From positions 1 to 61,970 of the forward strand of contig CALFXE010000083.1 of the NCBI GenBank assembly GCA_937927845.1: 61,970 nucleotides of DNA, given 5' to 3'. The DNA comes from an uncultured Paludibacter sp. GTDB taxonomy: Bacteria; Bacteroidota; Bacteroidia; Bacteroidales; Paludibacteraceae. The stretch's first letter is position 1; each line of letters begins with the position of its first letter. The notes under the pieces were generated by a model. It did no database searches and had not been told where the DNA came from. It saw nothing but the letters and a program-made list of their open reading frames with translations. Shown in pieces: positions 8,132 to 17,084 of this stretch. The position numbers were made by a program, and so were the translations under genes.

Positions 8132-9520
8132 ATGGCTTTAATAAAATCAATTTCAGGTATAAGAGGAACTATAGGAGGCAGAGTAGGAGAGGGATTAAGT
8201 CCTTTGGATGTTGTTCGCTTTACTGCTGCCTACGCAAGACATATCCGTGAAAATAAATCGATTGATTCTAACAAAATAGTTGTTGGTCGCGATGCACGTA
8301 TATCCGGCGAAATGGTTTCACAATTAGTAATTGGTACTTTGCTTGGTATGGGCTTCGATGTTGTGAATATAGGTCTTGCTACTACACCTACAACAGAAGT
8401 GGCTGTTACAATGGAGAAAGCTGCCGGAGGTATAATTCTCACAGCAAGTCATAACCCAAAACAATGGAATGCTCTAAAATTATTAAATGAAAAAGGCGAG
8501 TTTTTGAATGCTGTTCAGGGTGAAGATGTGTTGAATAAAGCTGCCGCTGATGATTTTGTTTTTGCCGAAGTGGATAAATTGGGAAAATTAACTGTAAATG
8601 ACACTTATACTCAAAAGCATATAGAAAGCGTACTTGCACTCGATTTAGTAGATGTTGAAGCTATTAAAGCAGCAAACTTTTCTGTGGCTATAGATTGCGT
8701 AAATTCAGTTGGTGGTATAGCTTTACCTGCTCTATTAAAGGCACTTGGTGTTAAGAGAATAGAAAAACTATATTGCGAGCCGAATGGTCATTTTCCTCAT
8801 AATCCGGAACCATTGCCTGAGCATCTGACTGAAATATCATCTGTTATGCAATCAGGAAAAGCCGATGTAGGCTTTGTGGTCGACCCTGATGTTGATAGAT
8901 TGGCAATTATAGCAGAAGATGGGTCGATGTTTGGCGAAGAATATACACTTGTTGCTGTTGCTGATTATGTTTTGCAGAATACTCCCGGCAATACAGTATC
9001 TAATTTAAGTTCCACACGTGCTTTGCGAGATGTAACCAAACGATATGGTATGCAATATAATGCTGCTGCTGTTGGGGAGGTTAATGTAGTTACAAAAATG
9101 AAGGAAACCAATGCAGTGATTGGTGGCGAAGGTAATGGTGGTGTTATATATCCTGCAAGTCATTACGGTCGTGATGCACTTGTTGGTATTGCTCTATTCC
9201 TCACTTTATTAGCAAAGTCAGGTAAAAAAGTTTCCGAATTAAGACGGGCATATCCCAACTATTTCATTTCAAAGAATAAAATCGAATTAACACCTGAAAT
9301 TAATGTCGACAATATCCTTTTAAAGATAAAAGATAAATATAAAGACAACGAAATCAACGATATAGATGGAGTTAAAATTGACTTTCCAACGGGATGGGTT
9401 CATCTAAGAAAATCTAATACTGAGCCTATTATTCGTATTTATTCAGAAGCAGGCAGTATTGAAGAGGCTGATAAGTTCGCAAAGATGATAATGGAGGATA
9501 TAAGAAAATTGACACATTAG
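8132..9520 (+). CDS. glmM: Phosphoglucosamine mutase / phosphohexomutase family
   Basis: It interconverts glucosamine-6-P and glucosamine-1-P (or related hexose phosphates) for cell-wall precursor synthesis. Visible are the N-terminal SGIRGT substrate loop (residues 8-13), the catalytic phosphoserine loop TASHNP (about residue 105), the metal loop DPDVDRLAI (about 250), the sugar-specificity loop GGEGNGGV (about 331) and the C-terminal phosphate loop RKSNTEPIIRIYSE. The 462 residues are normal for the family. The substrate (GlcN, Man or Glc phosphate) cannot be fixed from sequence alone; glmM is the likeliest for this Bacteroidota lineage. The gene ends with TAG, showing that amber is an ordinary stop here. 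Confidence 0.85.
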   Translation: MALIKSISGIRGTIGGRVGEGLSPLDVVRFTAAYARHIRENKSIDSNKIVVGRDARISGEMVSQLVIGTLLGMGFDVVNIGLATTPTTEVAVTMEKAAGGIILTASHNPKQWNALKLLNEKGEFLNAVQGEDVLNKAAADDFVFAEVDKLGKLTVNDTYTQKHIESVLALDLVDVEAIKAANFSVAIDCVNSVGGIALPALLKALGVKRIEKLYCEPNGHFPHNPEPLPEHLTEISSVMQSGKADVGFVVDPDVDRLAIIAEDGSMFGEEYTLVAVADYVLQNTPGNTVSNLSSTRALRDVTKRYGMQYNAAAVGEVNVVTKMKETNAVIGGEGNGGVIYPASHYGRDALVGIALFLTLLAKSGKKVSELRRAYPNYFISKNKIELTPEINVDNILLKIKDKYKDNEINDIDGVKIDFPTGWVHLRKSNTEPIIRIYSEAGSIEEADKFAKMIMEDIRKLTH

Positions 9521-9702
9521 CATATCATATCTACGGATTGTCGGATTTTTGAGGGAGGTTTATTTTCTTTTTCCTTATTTGCTTGTATGTAAACTAAATT
9601 ATATCTACTTTTTTGAACTAAACATACGAAATAATCAGATGAATAGTTCACAAAACTATAGAAAAGGATATTTTATTCAGTATATACAATGATAACAGAA
9701 CG

Positions 9703-10227
9703 GTGTTTCGACTAAATGACATTGCTATGTTAATTGGTGAAACTAATTTTGAATCATTAAATAAACGACTGAATTATTATATTCAAAAAGGCAAATTATT
9801 TAATCCAAGAAAAGGTATTTATGCCAAACAAGCGTATAGCATGAATGAATTAGCCTGCCTTTTATATACACCCTCCTATATTTCATTAGAATTTGTGTTA
9901 CAACAAGCCGGAGTTATTTTTCAATTCAATTCACAAATTACGGTTGTAAGTTATCTTAGTAGGACAATAGAGATTGAAGGTATTGCTTTGTCATTCAGAA
10001 AAATAAAAAATGAAATTTTAATTGATACATTTGGAATAAACACAGATGATAAAGGCGTCAGTATGGCAACACCCGAGCGTGCATTGTTAGACATCTTATA
10101 TCTGAATAGCAATTATTATTTTGATAATCTAAATTTGATAGATGTAGACTTAATATTCAAAATACTACCTATTTACAAGTCAAAAGTATTAACCAAACGA
10201 GTAACTAAACTATTTAATAATGATTGA
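9703..10227 (+). CDS. AbiEi-like type IV antitoxin (5' end uncertain)
   Basis: The 174-residue frame looks like an AbiEi antitoxin/repressor: an N-terminal winged-helix segment ending in RKGIYAK, then ELACLLYTPSYISLEFVLQQ, then a C-terminal domain with ATPERALLDILYL. It would neutralise an AbiEii nucleotidyltransferase toxin and repress its own operon. The only in-frame start is GTG at 9703, with no clear ribosome site. An ATG at 9639 opens another frame (MNSSQNYRKGYFIQYIQ, then stop) that looks like the missing N-terminus. The gene may therefore carry a one-base indel near 9690. It overlaps the toxin remnant by 8 nt, the usual AbiE arrangement. Confidence 0.7.
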   Translation: MFRLNDIAMLIGETNFESLNKRLNYYIQKGKLFNPRKGIYAKQAYSMNELACLLYTPSYISLEFVLQQAGVIFQFNSQITVVSYLSRTIEIEGIALSFRKIKNEILIDTFGINTDDKGVSMATPERALLDILYLNSNYYFDNLNLIDVDLIFKILPIYKSKVLTKRVTKLFNND

Positions 10228-10375
10228 TTTAAATAAACACAAATTTTTCATGCTGCAAATTCTGAAAGAAATCTATTCAGATATAGAATTGGCTAACTAT
10301 CTTGGGTTTAAAGGTGGAACTGCTTTGATACTATTAATTTGTTATTTATGTACAAACAATTTCCGATCTCTGTAA
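10220..10375 (+). pseudogene. Truncated AbiEii nucleotidyltransferase toxin
   Basis: ATG at 10220 opens 51 codons ending in TAA at 10373-10375. The peptide runs to YLGFKGGTALI, the start of the AbiEii nucleotidyltransferase core (family motif GGTAL followed by a DxD region), then changes to unrelated sequence and stops. Family members are about 250-300 residues, so the catalytic aspartates and everything after them are lost. The breakpoint is followed within 40 nt by a dispersed repeat at 10411. The antitoxin is thus left without a working partner at this locus. Confidence 0.8.
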
Positions 10376-10410
10376 AACGATAGAATATACTTCAACTCTC
10401 CACAAACAGA

Positions 10411-10467
10411 ATGCTGATAACACGAATTTTTAAATCAGCGTTTGAAAATCCGCGTTATCAGCGTTCC
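10411..10467 (-). repeat. Dispersed repeat, copy A
   Basis: Read on the minus strand it contains ACGCTGATAACGC and GATTTTCAAACGCTGATTT. The same words occur on the plus strand at 56443-56500. It sits just beyond the toxin breakpoint and may mark the rearrangement that removed the toxin's 3' part. Confidence 0.7.
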
Positions 10468-10476
10468 ATATAACAC

Positions 10477-10989
10477 TTACACTACCAAACTTGGCGGAGA
10501 ATAAACTCTTGCACCTAATTCCTGATCAAGCATATATAATGCACGTGCATCTGCACCAAATAAGTCATAGCGTTTGCATAACTCATCGACATTTTGCTCT
10601 TCCTCAGCTTGTTCTTTTACAAACCAGTCGAGAAATTGCATAGTTTTAAAATCTTTAAGCTCAAAAGCAACAGCATAAATATCATTAATCGACTTCGTAA
10701 CAAATAATTCATGTTCGTATGCTTCTGTTAATGGAGCTTTATGGTTTTTGTATGCTCCTGTGGGTTTTGCAATAGCTTCTAATACTACCTTTTCACCATT
10801 AAGTTGAAGATACTGAATAAATAACATTGCGTGAGCATATTCTTCCTGTGTTTGAATATTAAACCAGTTAGCAAAACCATTCAGACTCTCATCTGTATAA
10901 AAATTTGCCATATCCATGTATAAAAACGAAGAGTAAAACTCTTTATTAATCTGACTGTTAATCAAATCTACAATTTTTTTGTCTAACAT
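10477..10989 (-). CDS. ftnA: Non-heme ferritin
   Basis: This is a 24-mer iron-storage protein that oxidises Fe(II) and stores ferric mineral in its cavity. The ferroxidase ligands are visible: E in NKEFYSSFLY (about residue 17), E and H in QEEYAHAMLF (about 50-53), E about residue 94 and the glutamine-rich EQAEEEQNV segment (about 126-133). The 170 residues match bacterial FtnA; no heme-binding Met as in bacterioferritin was noted. It is a single-gene unit on the minus strand between the AbiE remnant and a repeat block. No Fur-like box was identified. Confidence 0.93.
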   Translation of the reverse strand: MLDKKIVDLINSQINKEFYSSFLYMDMANFYTDESLNGFANWFNIQTQEEYAHAMLFIQYLQLNGEKVVLEAIAKPTGAYKNHKAPLTEAYEHELFVTKSINDIYAVAFELKDFKTMQFLDWFVKEQAEEEQNVDELCKRYDLFGADARALYMLDQELGARVYSPPSLVV

Positions 10990-11022
10990 AATCTGATGTT
11001 TTAATTTTTAAATTCTATATTA

Positions 11023-11130
11023 TAATTTGGGTAACCACAAGGGATTGCTGTTTGATATTAAATAAATTTAATTTGGGCAACCCGTATGATATTAAATAAA
11101 TTTAATTTGGGCAACCACAAGGGATTGCCC
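11023..11130. repeat. GGGCAACC palindromic repeat cluster
   Basis: A 29-nt unit occurs at 11054-11082 and 11088-11116 (34-nt period), beginning GATATTAAATAAA and ending TTTGGGCAACC. The word GGGYAACCACAAGGGATTGC occurs at 11030 and 11109. The second copy completes a hairpin, GGGCAACC-ACAA-GGGATTGCCC (11109-11130), that abuts the murA stop codon. It may serve as the 3' stem of the murA transcript. It resembles widely scattered palindromic repeats in bacterial genomes. Confidence 0.75.
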
Positions 11131-12435
11131 CTACATTCTTTCGATATTTGCTCCAATTGCTTTTAAACGGATGTCAATGTCTTGATATCCTCTGTCTATT
11201 TGGTCGATATTGTCGATTATACTTGTACCTTCCGCTGAAAGGGCAGCAATTAATAATGCTATACCTGCACGAATATCTGGCGATGTCATTCTGGAGGCTC
11301 TCAAATGAAGATTTTCTCCCTGACCGATTACTGTTGCCCTGTGCGGGTCACATAATATAATCTGTGCACCCATGTCAATCAATTTGTCGACAAAGAAAAG
11401 GCGACTCTCGAACATTTTCTGATGTATTAGTACACTTCCGTTTGCTTTTGTTGCTACTACAAGGAATACGCTCAAAAGGTCGGGTGTTAATCCTGGCCAA
11501 GGAGCATCCGCAAATGTCATAATAGAACCGTCAATGAAAGTTTCTATCGTATAACAGCATTGAGCTGGCACATAAATATCATCGCCTTTGCGTTCTATCG
11601 TAATACCTAATCGCCTGAAGCTATCGGGTATAATGCCTAATTCATCGTATGCAACGTTTTTAATCGTAATTTCAGAGCCTGTCATGGCAGCCAGACCAAT
11701 AAAGCTACCTATTTCTATCATATCAGGTAAGATGGTATGCTCGCAACCTCCTAACTTTTCAACACCTTCAATGGTTAATAAGTTCGAACCAATACCCGAA
11801 ATTTTTGCTCCCATGTGATTTAACATTTTACAAAGCTGTTGTAGATATGGTTCGCACGCTGCATTGTAAATAGTAGTCGTCCCTTTTGCCAATACAGCAG
11901 CCATAACAATATTTGCTGTACCTGTAACCGAAGCTTCATCGAGCAACATATAATTACCTGTTAACTGCTCTGCTCCAATTATATAGAGTTTTTTGTCAGG
12001 GTCGTAACTGAACTCTGCACCTAATTTTTGAATACCTATAAAATGAGTGTCTAACCTTCGTCTGCCAATTTTATCCCCACCGGGTTTTGGAATCACAGCT
12101 TGTTTGTATCGTCCAACCAATGGTCCGACTATCATTACCGAACCACGTAACGAAGCACTTTTTGAATAAAATTCAGCAGTCTGCAAATAGTCAAAATTTA
12201 CCTTTTTCGTTCTAAATGCATAACTATGTCTACTTAACTTCCTAACCTCAGTACCCATATTTTCGAGTAGACTAATCAAATTGTTTACATCTAAAATATC
12301 AGGAATGTTATGAACAACTACTTCATCTTCAGTCAGTAATACTGCACATAAAATCTGCAAAGTTTCATTTTTTGCGCCCTGAGGTGTGATTTCTCCTGAA
12401 AGTTTCTGTTTACCTTTAATTTTAAATGATGCCAT
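11131..12435 (-). CDS. murA: UDP-GlcNAc 1-carboxyvinyltransferase (MurA), Asp at the fosfomycin site
   Basis: It catalyses the first committed step of peptidoglycan synthesis: transfer of enolpyruvate from PEP to UDP-GlcNAc. The EPSP-synthase-like fold is clear over 434 residues (KLSGEITPQGAKNETLQ at the N-terminus; GLTPDLLSVFL; TSPDIRAGIALLIAAL). The fosfomycin-binding loop reads PKPGGDKIGRRRLD with Asp at residue 121, where E. coli has Cys115 in PGGCTIGARPVD. Cys-to-Asp MurAs of Mycobacterium, Chlamydia and Borrelia are active and insensitive to fosfomycin. The same is predicted here by inference. It starts directly after the DUF4290 gene with no gap. Confidence 0.95.
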   Translation of the reverse strand: MASFKIKGKQKLSGEITPQGAKNETLQILCAVLLTEDEVVVHNIPDILDVNNLISLLENMGTEVRKLSRHSYAFRTKKVNFDYLQTAEFYSKSASLRGSVMIVGPLVGRYKQAVIPKPGGDKIGRRRLDTHFIGIQKLGAEFSYDPDKKLYIIGAEQLTGNYMLLDEASVTGTANIVMAAVLAKGTTTIYNAACEPYLQQLCKMLNHMGAKISGIGSNLLTIEGVEKLGGCEHTILPDMIEIGSFIGLAAMTGSEITIKNVAYDELGIIPDSFRRLGITIERKGDDIYVPAQCCYTIETFIDGSIMTFADAPWPGLTPDLLSVFLVVATKANGSVLIHQKMFESRLFFVDKLIDMGAQIILCDPHRATVIGQGENLHLRASRMTSPDIRAGIALLIAALSAEGTSIIDNIDQIDRGYQDIDIRLKAIGANIERM

Positions 12436-13020
12436 TTATTTCTTTTTTTGTTTGTTTTTCTTGGAATAGAATACGTCTCTCGATTCAATAAGTTTAAATG
12501 TGTCTTCTGTGAAATCCAATTTACCATTAGATAATTCACGCAAATCTTCAAATATTTTTTTATTATCTACAACTTCTTTATTCCATGTAAGAAAGCATTT
12601 TTTCATCTGATTGGCAATCAGTCGGATTAACTCATTTCTTTCATCACCTTCTTCATAATCAGCAACTCTTGCAATCATTTTTTCTAAGGTTATGCCATAA
12701 TGCTGATAATGCATCTTATGACTCCTATACGGAACCGGTTCAGGTTTTGTGTTTAAATTGTCGGGCTTAATAATTTCGTATGGATAATCAATGTCTAATT
12801 TAAAATCCGACATAATCGCTATATGATCCCAAAGCTTGTGTTTGAAGTCGTTTACATCACGAAGATAAGGAAAAAGATTTCCCATAGTTGCAATAATCGA
12901 TTTCACACATTGTGCCCGCTCTTCTTTATCCTCAATGGTTAATGCGTGATTTACCATTTGCTGTATGTTACGTCCGTATTCAGGCATAATTAGTTTTCCT
13001 TGTAATGTTGGATAGTCCAT
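12436..13020 (-). CDS. DUF4290 family protein upstream of murA
   Basis: A 194-residue soluble, mostly helical protein that I recognise as DUF4290 from its start (MDYPTLQGKLIMPEYGRNIQQMV) and the YPYEIIKPDNL and HYQHYGITLEKMI segments. It has no signal peptide or membrane segment, and a Lys-rich tail. In Bacteroidota this family is typically encoded just before murA, as here; the two genes abut and surely share a transcript. No biochemical function is known to me. A cell-wall-linked role is inferred from position only. Confidence 0.85.
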   Translation of the reverse strand: MDYPTLQGKLIMPEYGRNIQQMVNHALTIEDKEERAQCVKSIIATMGNLFPYLRDVNDFKHKLWDHIAIMSDFKLDIDYPYEIIKPDNLNTKPEPVPYRSHKMHYQHYGITLEKMIARVADYEEGDERNELIRLIANQMKKCFLTWNKEVVDNKKIFEDLRELSNGKLDFTEDTFKLIESRDVFYSKKNKQKKK

Positions 13021-13046
13021 TTTCTAAAAAATTATATGTTTGAACG

Positions 13047-13054
13047 CAAAGTTA
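13047..13054 (-). promoter_or_regulatory. Predicted -7 box for DUF4290-murA
   Basis: On the minus strand the sequence TAACTTTG matches the Bacteroidota -7 consensus TAnnTTTG, 27 nt before the start codon of the DUF4290 gene. Confidence 0.6.
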
Positions 13055-13218
13055 ATTTATATTTTGTGATTTATAATGGATTGCTGAAAATTTTCTTTTT
13101 ACTTTCATTTTTAAAGTAAATATTAATTATAAAAATATACATATTTTCATTTGTCACTAATAAAAAATGTTGTATATTGCAGACCTTTTTTGAGATATTA
13201 GAAGTGGCATGTCATCAG

Positions 13219-13243
13219 CACTTTTTTTATTAATAAAAAAGTG
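13219..13243 (+). terminator. Hairpin with U-tract ahead of the nuclease gene
   Basis: CACTTTTTT (13219-13227) pairs with AAAAAAGTG (13235-13243) and is followed by TTTTTC. On the plus strand this is a Rho-independent-like structure 50 nt before the nuclease start. A TATATTGC box at about 13173 would transcribe into it, and TATTTTTG at 13270-13277 could be a second promoter beyond it. It may be an attenuator or may insulate the locus. Confidence 0.4.
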
Positions 13244-13292
13244 TTTTTCAGATATTTGATGAGTGTTTTTATTTTTGTTTTGATTGGAATAG

Positions 13293-14456
13293 ATGAGCTT
13301 TATTAACAACATACATATAGAGATTTTAAAAAAATCATTGTTTTTAGTATTATTTTTAAGTCTATGTTCTTGCTTAGACGATGTTAATATTTTAACTAAT
13401 GTCTTTTGGGAAGATTCTTCAACGGTTAAAGCATCAACAAATTCAACTAACCTGATTATTATTGGTCATCCAAATGTGAAGTGGAGTGCAGAGATTATTG
13501 AAGGTGCCGATTGGTGTTCGTTTAGTGAAACTAATGCTAACTTATTATCTGCTAAGGGTTTTCTCGTTGATATGGAAAATAAAGTTACTTTATATTTTAA
13601 AAATAACTCCACTACACATTCTCGGCAGGCAAAAATATCTTTGACTCTGGCAGGTAAGGATAATGCTGTTTTTACTTTGACTCAAAATTCAGGTTTTAGT
13701 ATCTTTACTGAAACTCCATCAGTTGTAGAAAATGATAATTATCAGTATGTTACTCATTACTCTCAACTTCACAACAAATCGGTTCGTAATTTTTCTATTT
13801 GTTTTGATAAAACCAAACAAGCATCATTGTGGGTAGCATATCCTATACATTCAAGTTATTTGGGTTCAACAGGTAGAACAGATGCATGGGCTTTTGATCC
13901 TGAAATTAACTCTAAATTTCAAGCTGATTGTGTGTTTCGTTCATATAATGGAAACTATGATCGCGGTCATCAAATAGCATCTGCCGACCGACAGGCAAAT
14001 AGAGAGATGAACGAGCAGACTTTCTATATGTCGAACATGACACCTCAATGGAATAGATTAAATCAGGATATGTGGGCTAAATTAGAAATGAGAGTGCGTG
14101 CAAATAATTGTTCCGATACTTTATTTGTTGTTACAGGAGCATATTTTGATCCGAATAATTCCACTACAACACGTGATGGGGCTGGTAATCAAGTATCAGT
14201 TCCTACTCATTATTATAAGGTTTTATTACGTACGAAATCGGGTACAACAGGCAAAGCAATTTCACAATGTAGTGATGATGAATTAATGTCTATTGGTTTT
14301 TGGGTTGAACACAGGTCATATGGCAATGTCGAGCCACCACGTTCAATTTGTAAAAGCATAGCTGATATAGAAGCAATTACCGGATTTACCTTTTTCCCTA
14401 TGGTGTCTGAAAAGGTAAAAATACAAAATGAACCGGCAAAGTGGGGAGTTTATTAA
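13293..14456 (+). CDS. Secreted BACON-domain DNA/RNA non-specific endonuclease (NUC1 family)
   Basis: A 387-residue predicted lipoprotein (signal ending LFLSLCSC, Cys about residue 27). Residues about 60-150 form a BACON-like beta domain (VKWSAEIIEGADWCSF ... AVFTLTQNSG), a module often found on Bacteroidota surface proteins. The catalytic half is a beta-beta-alpha-metal nuclease of the NucA/EndoG family, with DRGHQIAS (catalytic His) and the Mg-binding region YMSNMTPQWNRLNQDMWAKLE read in two blocks around Asn. It should cut DNA and RNA without sequence preference at the cell surface. It is the first gene of a run of exported proteins including a TonB receptor 32 bp downstream, which suggests nutrient capture and not defence. 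Confidence 0.9.
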   Translation: MSFINNIHIEILKKSLFLVLFLSLCSCLDDVNILTNVFWEDSSTVKASTNSTNLIIIGHPNVKWSAEIIEGADWCSFSETNANLLSAKGFLVDMENKVTLYFKNNSTTHSRQAKISLTLAGKDNAVFTLTQNSGFSIFTETPSVVENDNYQYVTHYSQLHNKSVRNFSICFDKTKQASLWVAYPIHSSYLGSTGRTDAWAFDPEINSKFQADCVFRSYNGNYDRGHQIASADRQANREMNEQTFYMSNMTPQWNRLNQDMWAKLEMRVRANNCSDTLFVVTGAYFDPNNSTTTRDGAGNQVSVPTHYYKVLLRTKSGTTGKAISQCSDDELMSIGFWVEHRSYGNVEPPRSICKSIADIEAITGFTFFPMVSEKVKIQNEPAKWGVY

Positions 14457-14488
14457 TTAAGAAATAAAATGTAAATATTATTATATAT

Positions 14489-17071
14489 ATGGTAAGAAAT
14501 AAATTACTTTCAATTTTAGTAGCATTAGGTATTTTAAATACAGGTTTTGCTCAAACTGATTTTGAAAAAACACGAAAAGATATTCAGCGTGAGAATAGTT
14601 ATGAGCTAAGCGCAATTGATGAATCAATGCAGGACGAAGATGCTGATCTTGCCGGTCAAAATTTCAGTACTCTTGCAACGTTGTCCAACGATCCTTTTCT
14701 GTCGGAAGTTGGTTATCAGTTATCGAGTTTTCGTTTTACCCCACGTGGTTATAAAAACAAATATGCACAAACTCTTATCAACGGAATAGAATTTAATTCA
14801 CAGATTAGAGGGAATTTTAATTATTCCATGATTGGTGGGATGAACGATGCTACTCGTAATGCAACAACACAAGATTACTTACAGGCAAGTTTGTTTTCGT
14901 TTGGAGATTTGTCGGGTGCGCAAAACTATGAAATGCGTGCAGGAAGTTATGCAAAAGGTACAAAAGCTACCGTAACTTATACAAATCGTAATTACCAGCA
15001 AAGAATGATGCTTTCTCATCACTCAGGAATGAGCAAGGAAGGTTGGGCATTTTCTGCTCTTCTTGGAGGTAGATATGCTTATGAAGGTAATGTCGAAGGT
15101 ACTTTTTACCACAACTTAGCTTATTTCTTCGCAGTAGAAAAGCAATGGGATAATGGTAGACAAAGCCTCTCCCTGACAACATTCGGCTCACCTGTTCAAC
15201 GGGCACAACAATCAGCTTCTGTTCAAGAGGCTTATGATATAAAAAAGAACAATTTATATAATTCATATTGGGGCTATATGCCTGATGGAAGTAAACGAAA
15301 CTCTCGTGTGGTTACAGCTTATGATCCGACTGTGGTACTTTCTCATATATGGAAAATAAACAGATTAAATAAATTAACCACCGGTTTGGCTTTCCATTAT
15401 AATCGTTATGGTTCTACCGCACTTAACTGGTTTGGTAACGCTGCCGATCCACGCCCTGATTATTACAGATATTTGCCTTCATATACATCATCAACATACA
15501 ATACTTTAGATCCTGTTTATAAAAAACATGCTCAGTTTTGGGCAGGTACAGGCGAAGGAACAAACAGAGGTAGAAGTCAGATTGCATGGAATGATATTTA
15601 CGAAGCAAATAAAAACAATAACGAATCCGGTGCTAATAAATCAGCTTTATTCATTGTAGAAGAAAGGCGTAATGATGCTATGGAAACAAGCTTTAATACT
15701 ACATTAGAAAAGAAGATAAACGAAGAAATTACTTTTGTGGCAGGTGTAAATGCTCGTCACACTTTAGGTAAAACATTTGATGTAGTTGCCGATTTATTAG
15801 GTGCAACTTATCTTTTAGATGTTGATAAATATGGTGAACGTGATTTTCCGGGAAATTTAGATGTTAAACAAAATGATTTATTACATCCTGATAGGCAAGT
15901 TAAAGAAGGTGATATTTTTGGCTATAACTACGAAATGAATGTTACAGGTACAAACGCATGGCTTCAGATGCATCATAACTATGAACATCTCGAATTTTTC
16001 TATGCAGCAAAGCTTTCTGCTACAAATTTTTATCGCGATGGAAAAATGAAAAACGGTCGCTATCCAAATTCTTCATATGGAAAAGGACAGGTGCATACCT
16101 TTATAGATCCTGCTGTTAAAGCCGGTGTGGTGTATAAAATTAGTGGTCGTAACTTAGTATCTGTCAATGGTATGTATAAACATCAGGCACCACTACCTTA
16201 TGATGCTTATACTACTCAACGTATTTCTGATGAAGCATCACCGGGTTTAGTTTCTGAGAAAATAACTTCTGCTGATGTTAATTATGTATTTACATATCCT
16301 AAAGTAAATGGACGTGTTTCCGGTTTCTTTACAAACTATCAAGATGGTATTCAGAAAATTTCATATTATAATGATTCATATCGTACATTTGTGCATCATA
16401 GTATTCATGATGTAGATAAACAAAATTTTGGTGTTGAAGCTGCTTTTAAATATACAGTTATAAAAAATGTAACTCTCTCAATGGCAGGGACCTGGTCACA
16501 ATTTGTTTATACTAAAGACCCAATGGGTAATGTGCGTTACGAAAATGGTACAGGTGACGATATTAACGAAGGTGTGGCTATTAAGAATTATCATGTTGGA
16601 GGCTCACCTGAAATTGCCGGTACATGCGGTGTTCAGTATTTTTGGAATTTTTGGTGGTTTGAAGTTAATGTGAATGGAATAGCTAATAATTATCTCGACC
16701 CATCATATATTCAACGTACCCCATCTGTAATAAAAAGTGTAAGAGATGCTGCTACTGCTGCAAATTACACATCAGCTCAAAAGGAAGCTTTAGTAAATCA
16801 ATGGATTGCACAAACAAAATTAGATGATGCTATTACTGTAGATTTCTCAATCAGTAAACTATTGTATTTAAAAGGTGGAAAACAGGTAAATTTCAATCTA
16901 AATGTGATGAATGTGCTTAATAACAGAGGCGTTAGAACGGGTGGTTATGAACAAGGTCGTTTACCTATGACAAACGAAGGAATGGACTTAGCTAATCTGA
17001 ATAAATTTCCACCTAAATTCTATTATATGCAGGGATTAAATGTGTTTTTAAATGTAGGATATAAATTTTAA
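14489..17071 (+). CDS. TonB-dependent outer-membrane receptor
   Basis: An 860-residue outer-membrane protein with a signal peptide (ILNTGFAQ). A short plug region (SFRFTPRGYKNKYAQTLINGIEFN) is followed by a long aromatic beta-strand-rich barrel that ends in a Phe-terminated strand (YMQGLNVFLNVGYKF), as TonB receptors do. It lacks the CarboxypepD_reg-like N-terminal extension of SusC proteins and no SusD is adjacent, so it is not a classical glycan PUL. The cargo is unknown. Its position between a secreted nuclease and OB-fold/phosphodiesterase lipoproteins suggests uptake of oligonucleotides or another phosphodiester-containing ligand. Confidence 0.85.
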   Translation: MVRNKLLSILVALGILNTGFAQTDFEKTRKDIQRENSYELSAIDESMQDEDADLAGQNFSTLATLSNDPFLSEVGYQLSSFRFTPRGYKNKYAQTLINGIEFNSQIRGNFNYSMIGGMNDATRNATTQDYLQASLFSFGDLSGAQNYEMRAGSYAKGTKATVTYTNRNYQQRMMLSHHSGMSKEGWAFSALLGGRYAYEGNVEGTFYHNLAYFFAVEKQWDNGRQSLSLTTFGSPVQRAQQSASVQEAYDIKKNNLYNSYWGYMPDGSKRNSRVVTAYDPTVVLSHIWKINRLNKLTTGLAFHYNRYGSTALNWFGNAADPRPDYYRYLPSYTSSTYNTLDPVYKKHAQFWAGTGEGTNRGRSQIAWNDIYEANKNNNESGANKSALFIVEERRNDAMETSFNTTLEKKINEEITFVAGVNARHTLGKTFDVVADLLGATYLLDVDKYGERDFPGNLDVKQNDLLHPDRQVKEGDIFGYNYEMNVTGTNAWLQMHHNYEHLEFFYAAKLSATNFYRDGKMKNGRYPNSSYGKGQVHTFIDPAVKAGVVYKISGRNLVSVNGMYKHQAPLPYDAYTTQRISDEASPGLVSEKITSADVNYVFTYPKVNGRVSGFFTNYQDGIQKISYYNDSYRTFVHHSIHDVDKQNFGVEAAFKYTVIKNVTLSMAGTWSQFVYTKDPMGNVRYENGTGDDINEGVAIKNYHVGGSPEIAGTCGVQYFWNFWWFEVNVNGIANNYLDPSYIQRTPSVIKSVRDAATAANYTSAQKEALVNQWIAQTKLDDAITVDFSISKLLYLKGGKQVNFNLNVMNVLNNRGVRTGGYEQGRLPMTNEGMDLANLNKFPPKFYYMQGLNVFLNVGYKF

Positions 17072-17084
17072 GAATATTACGACA

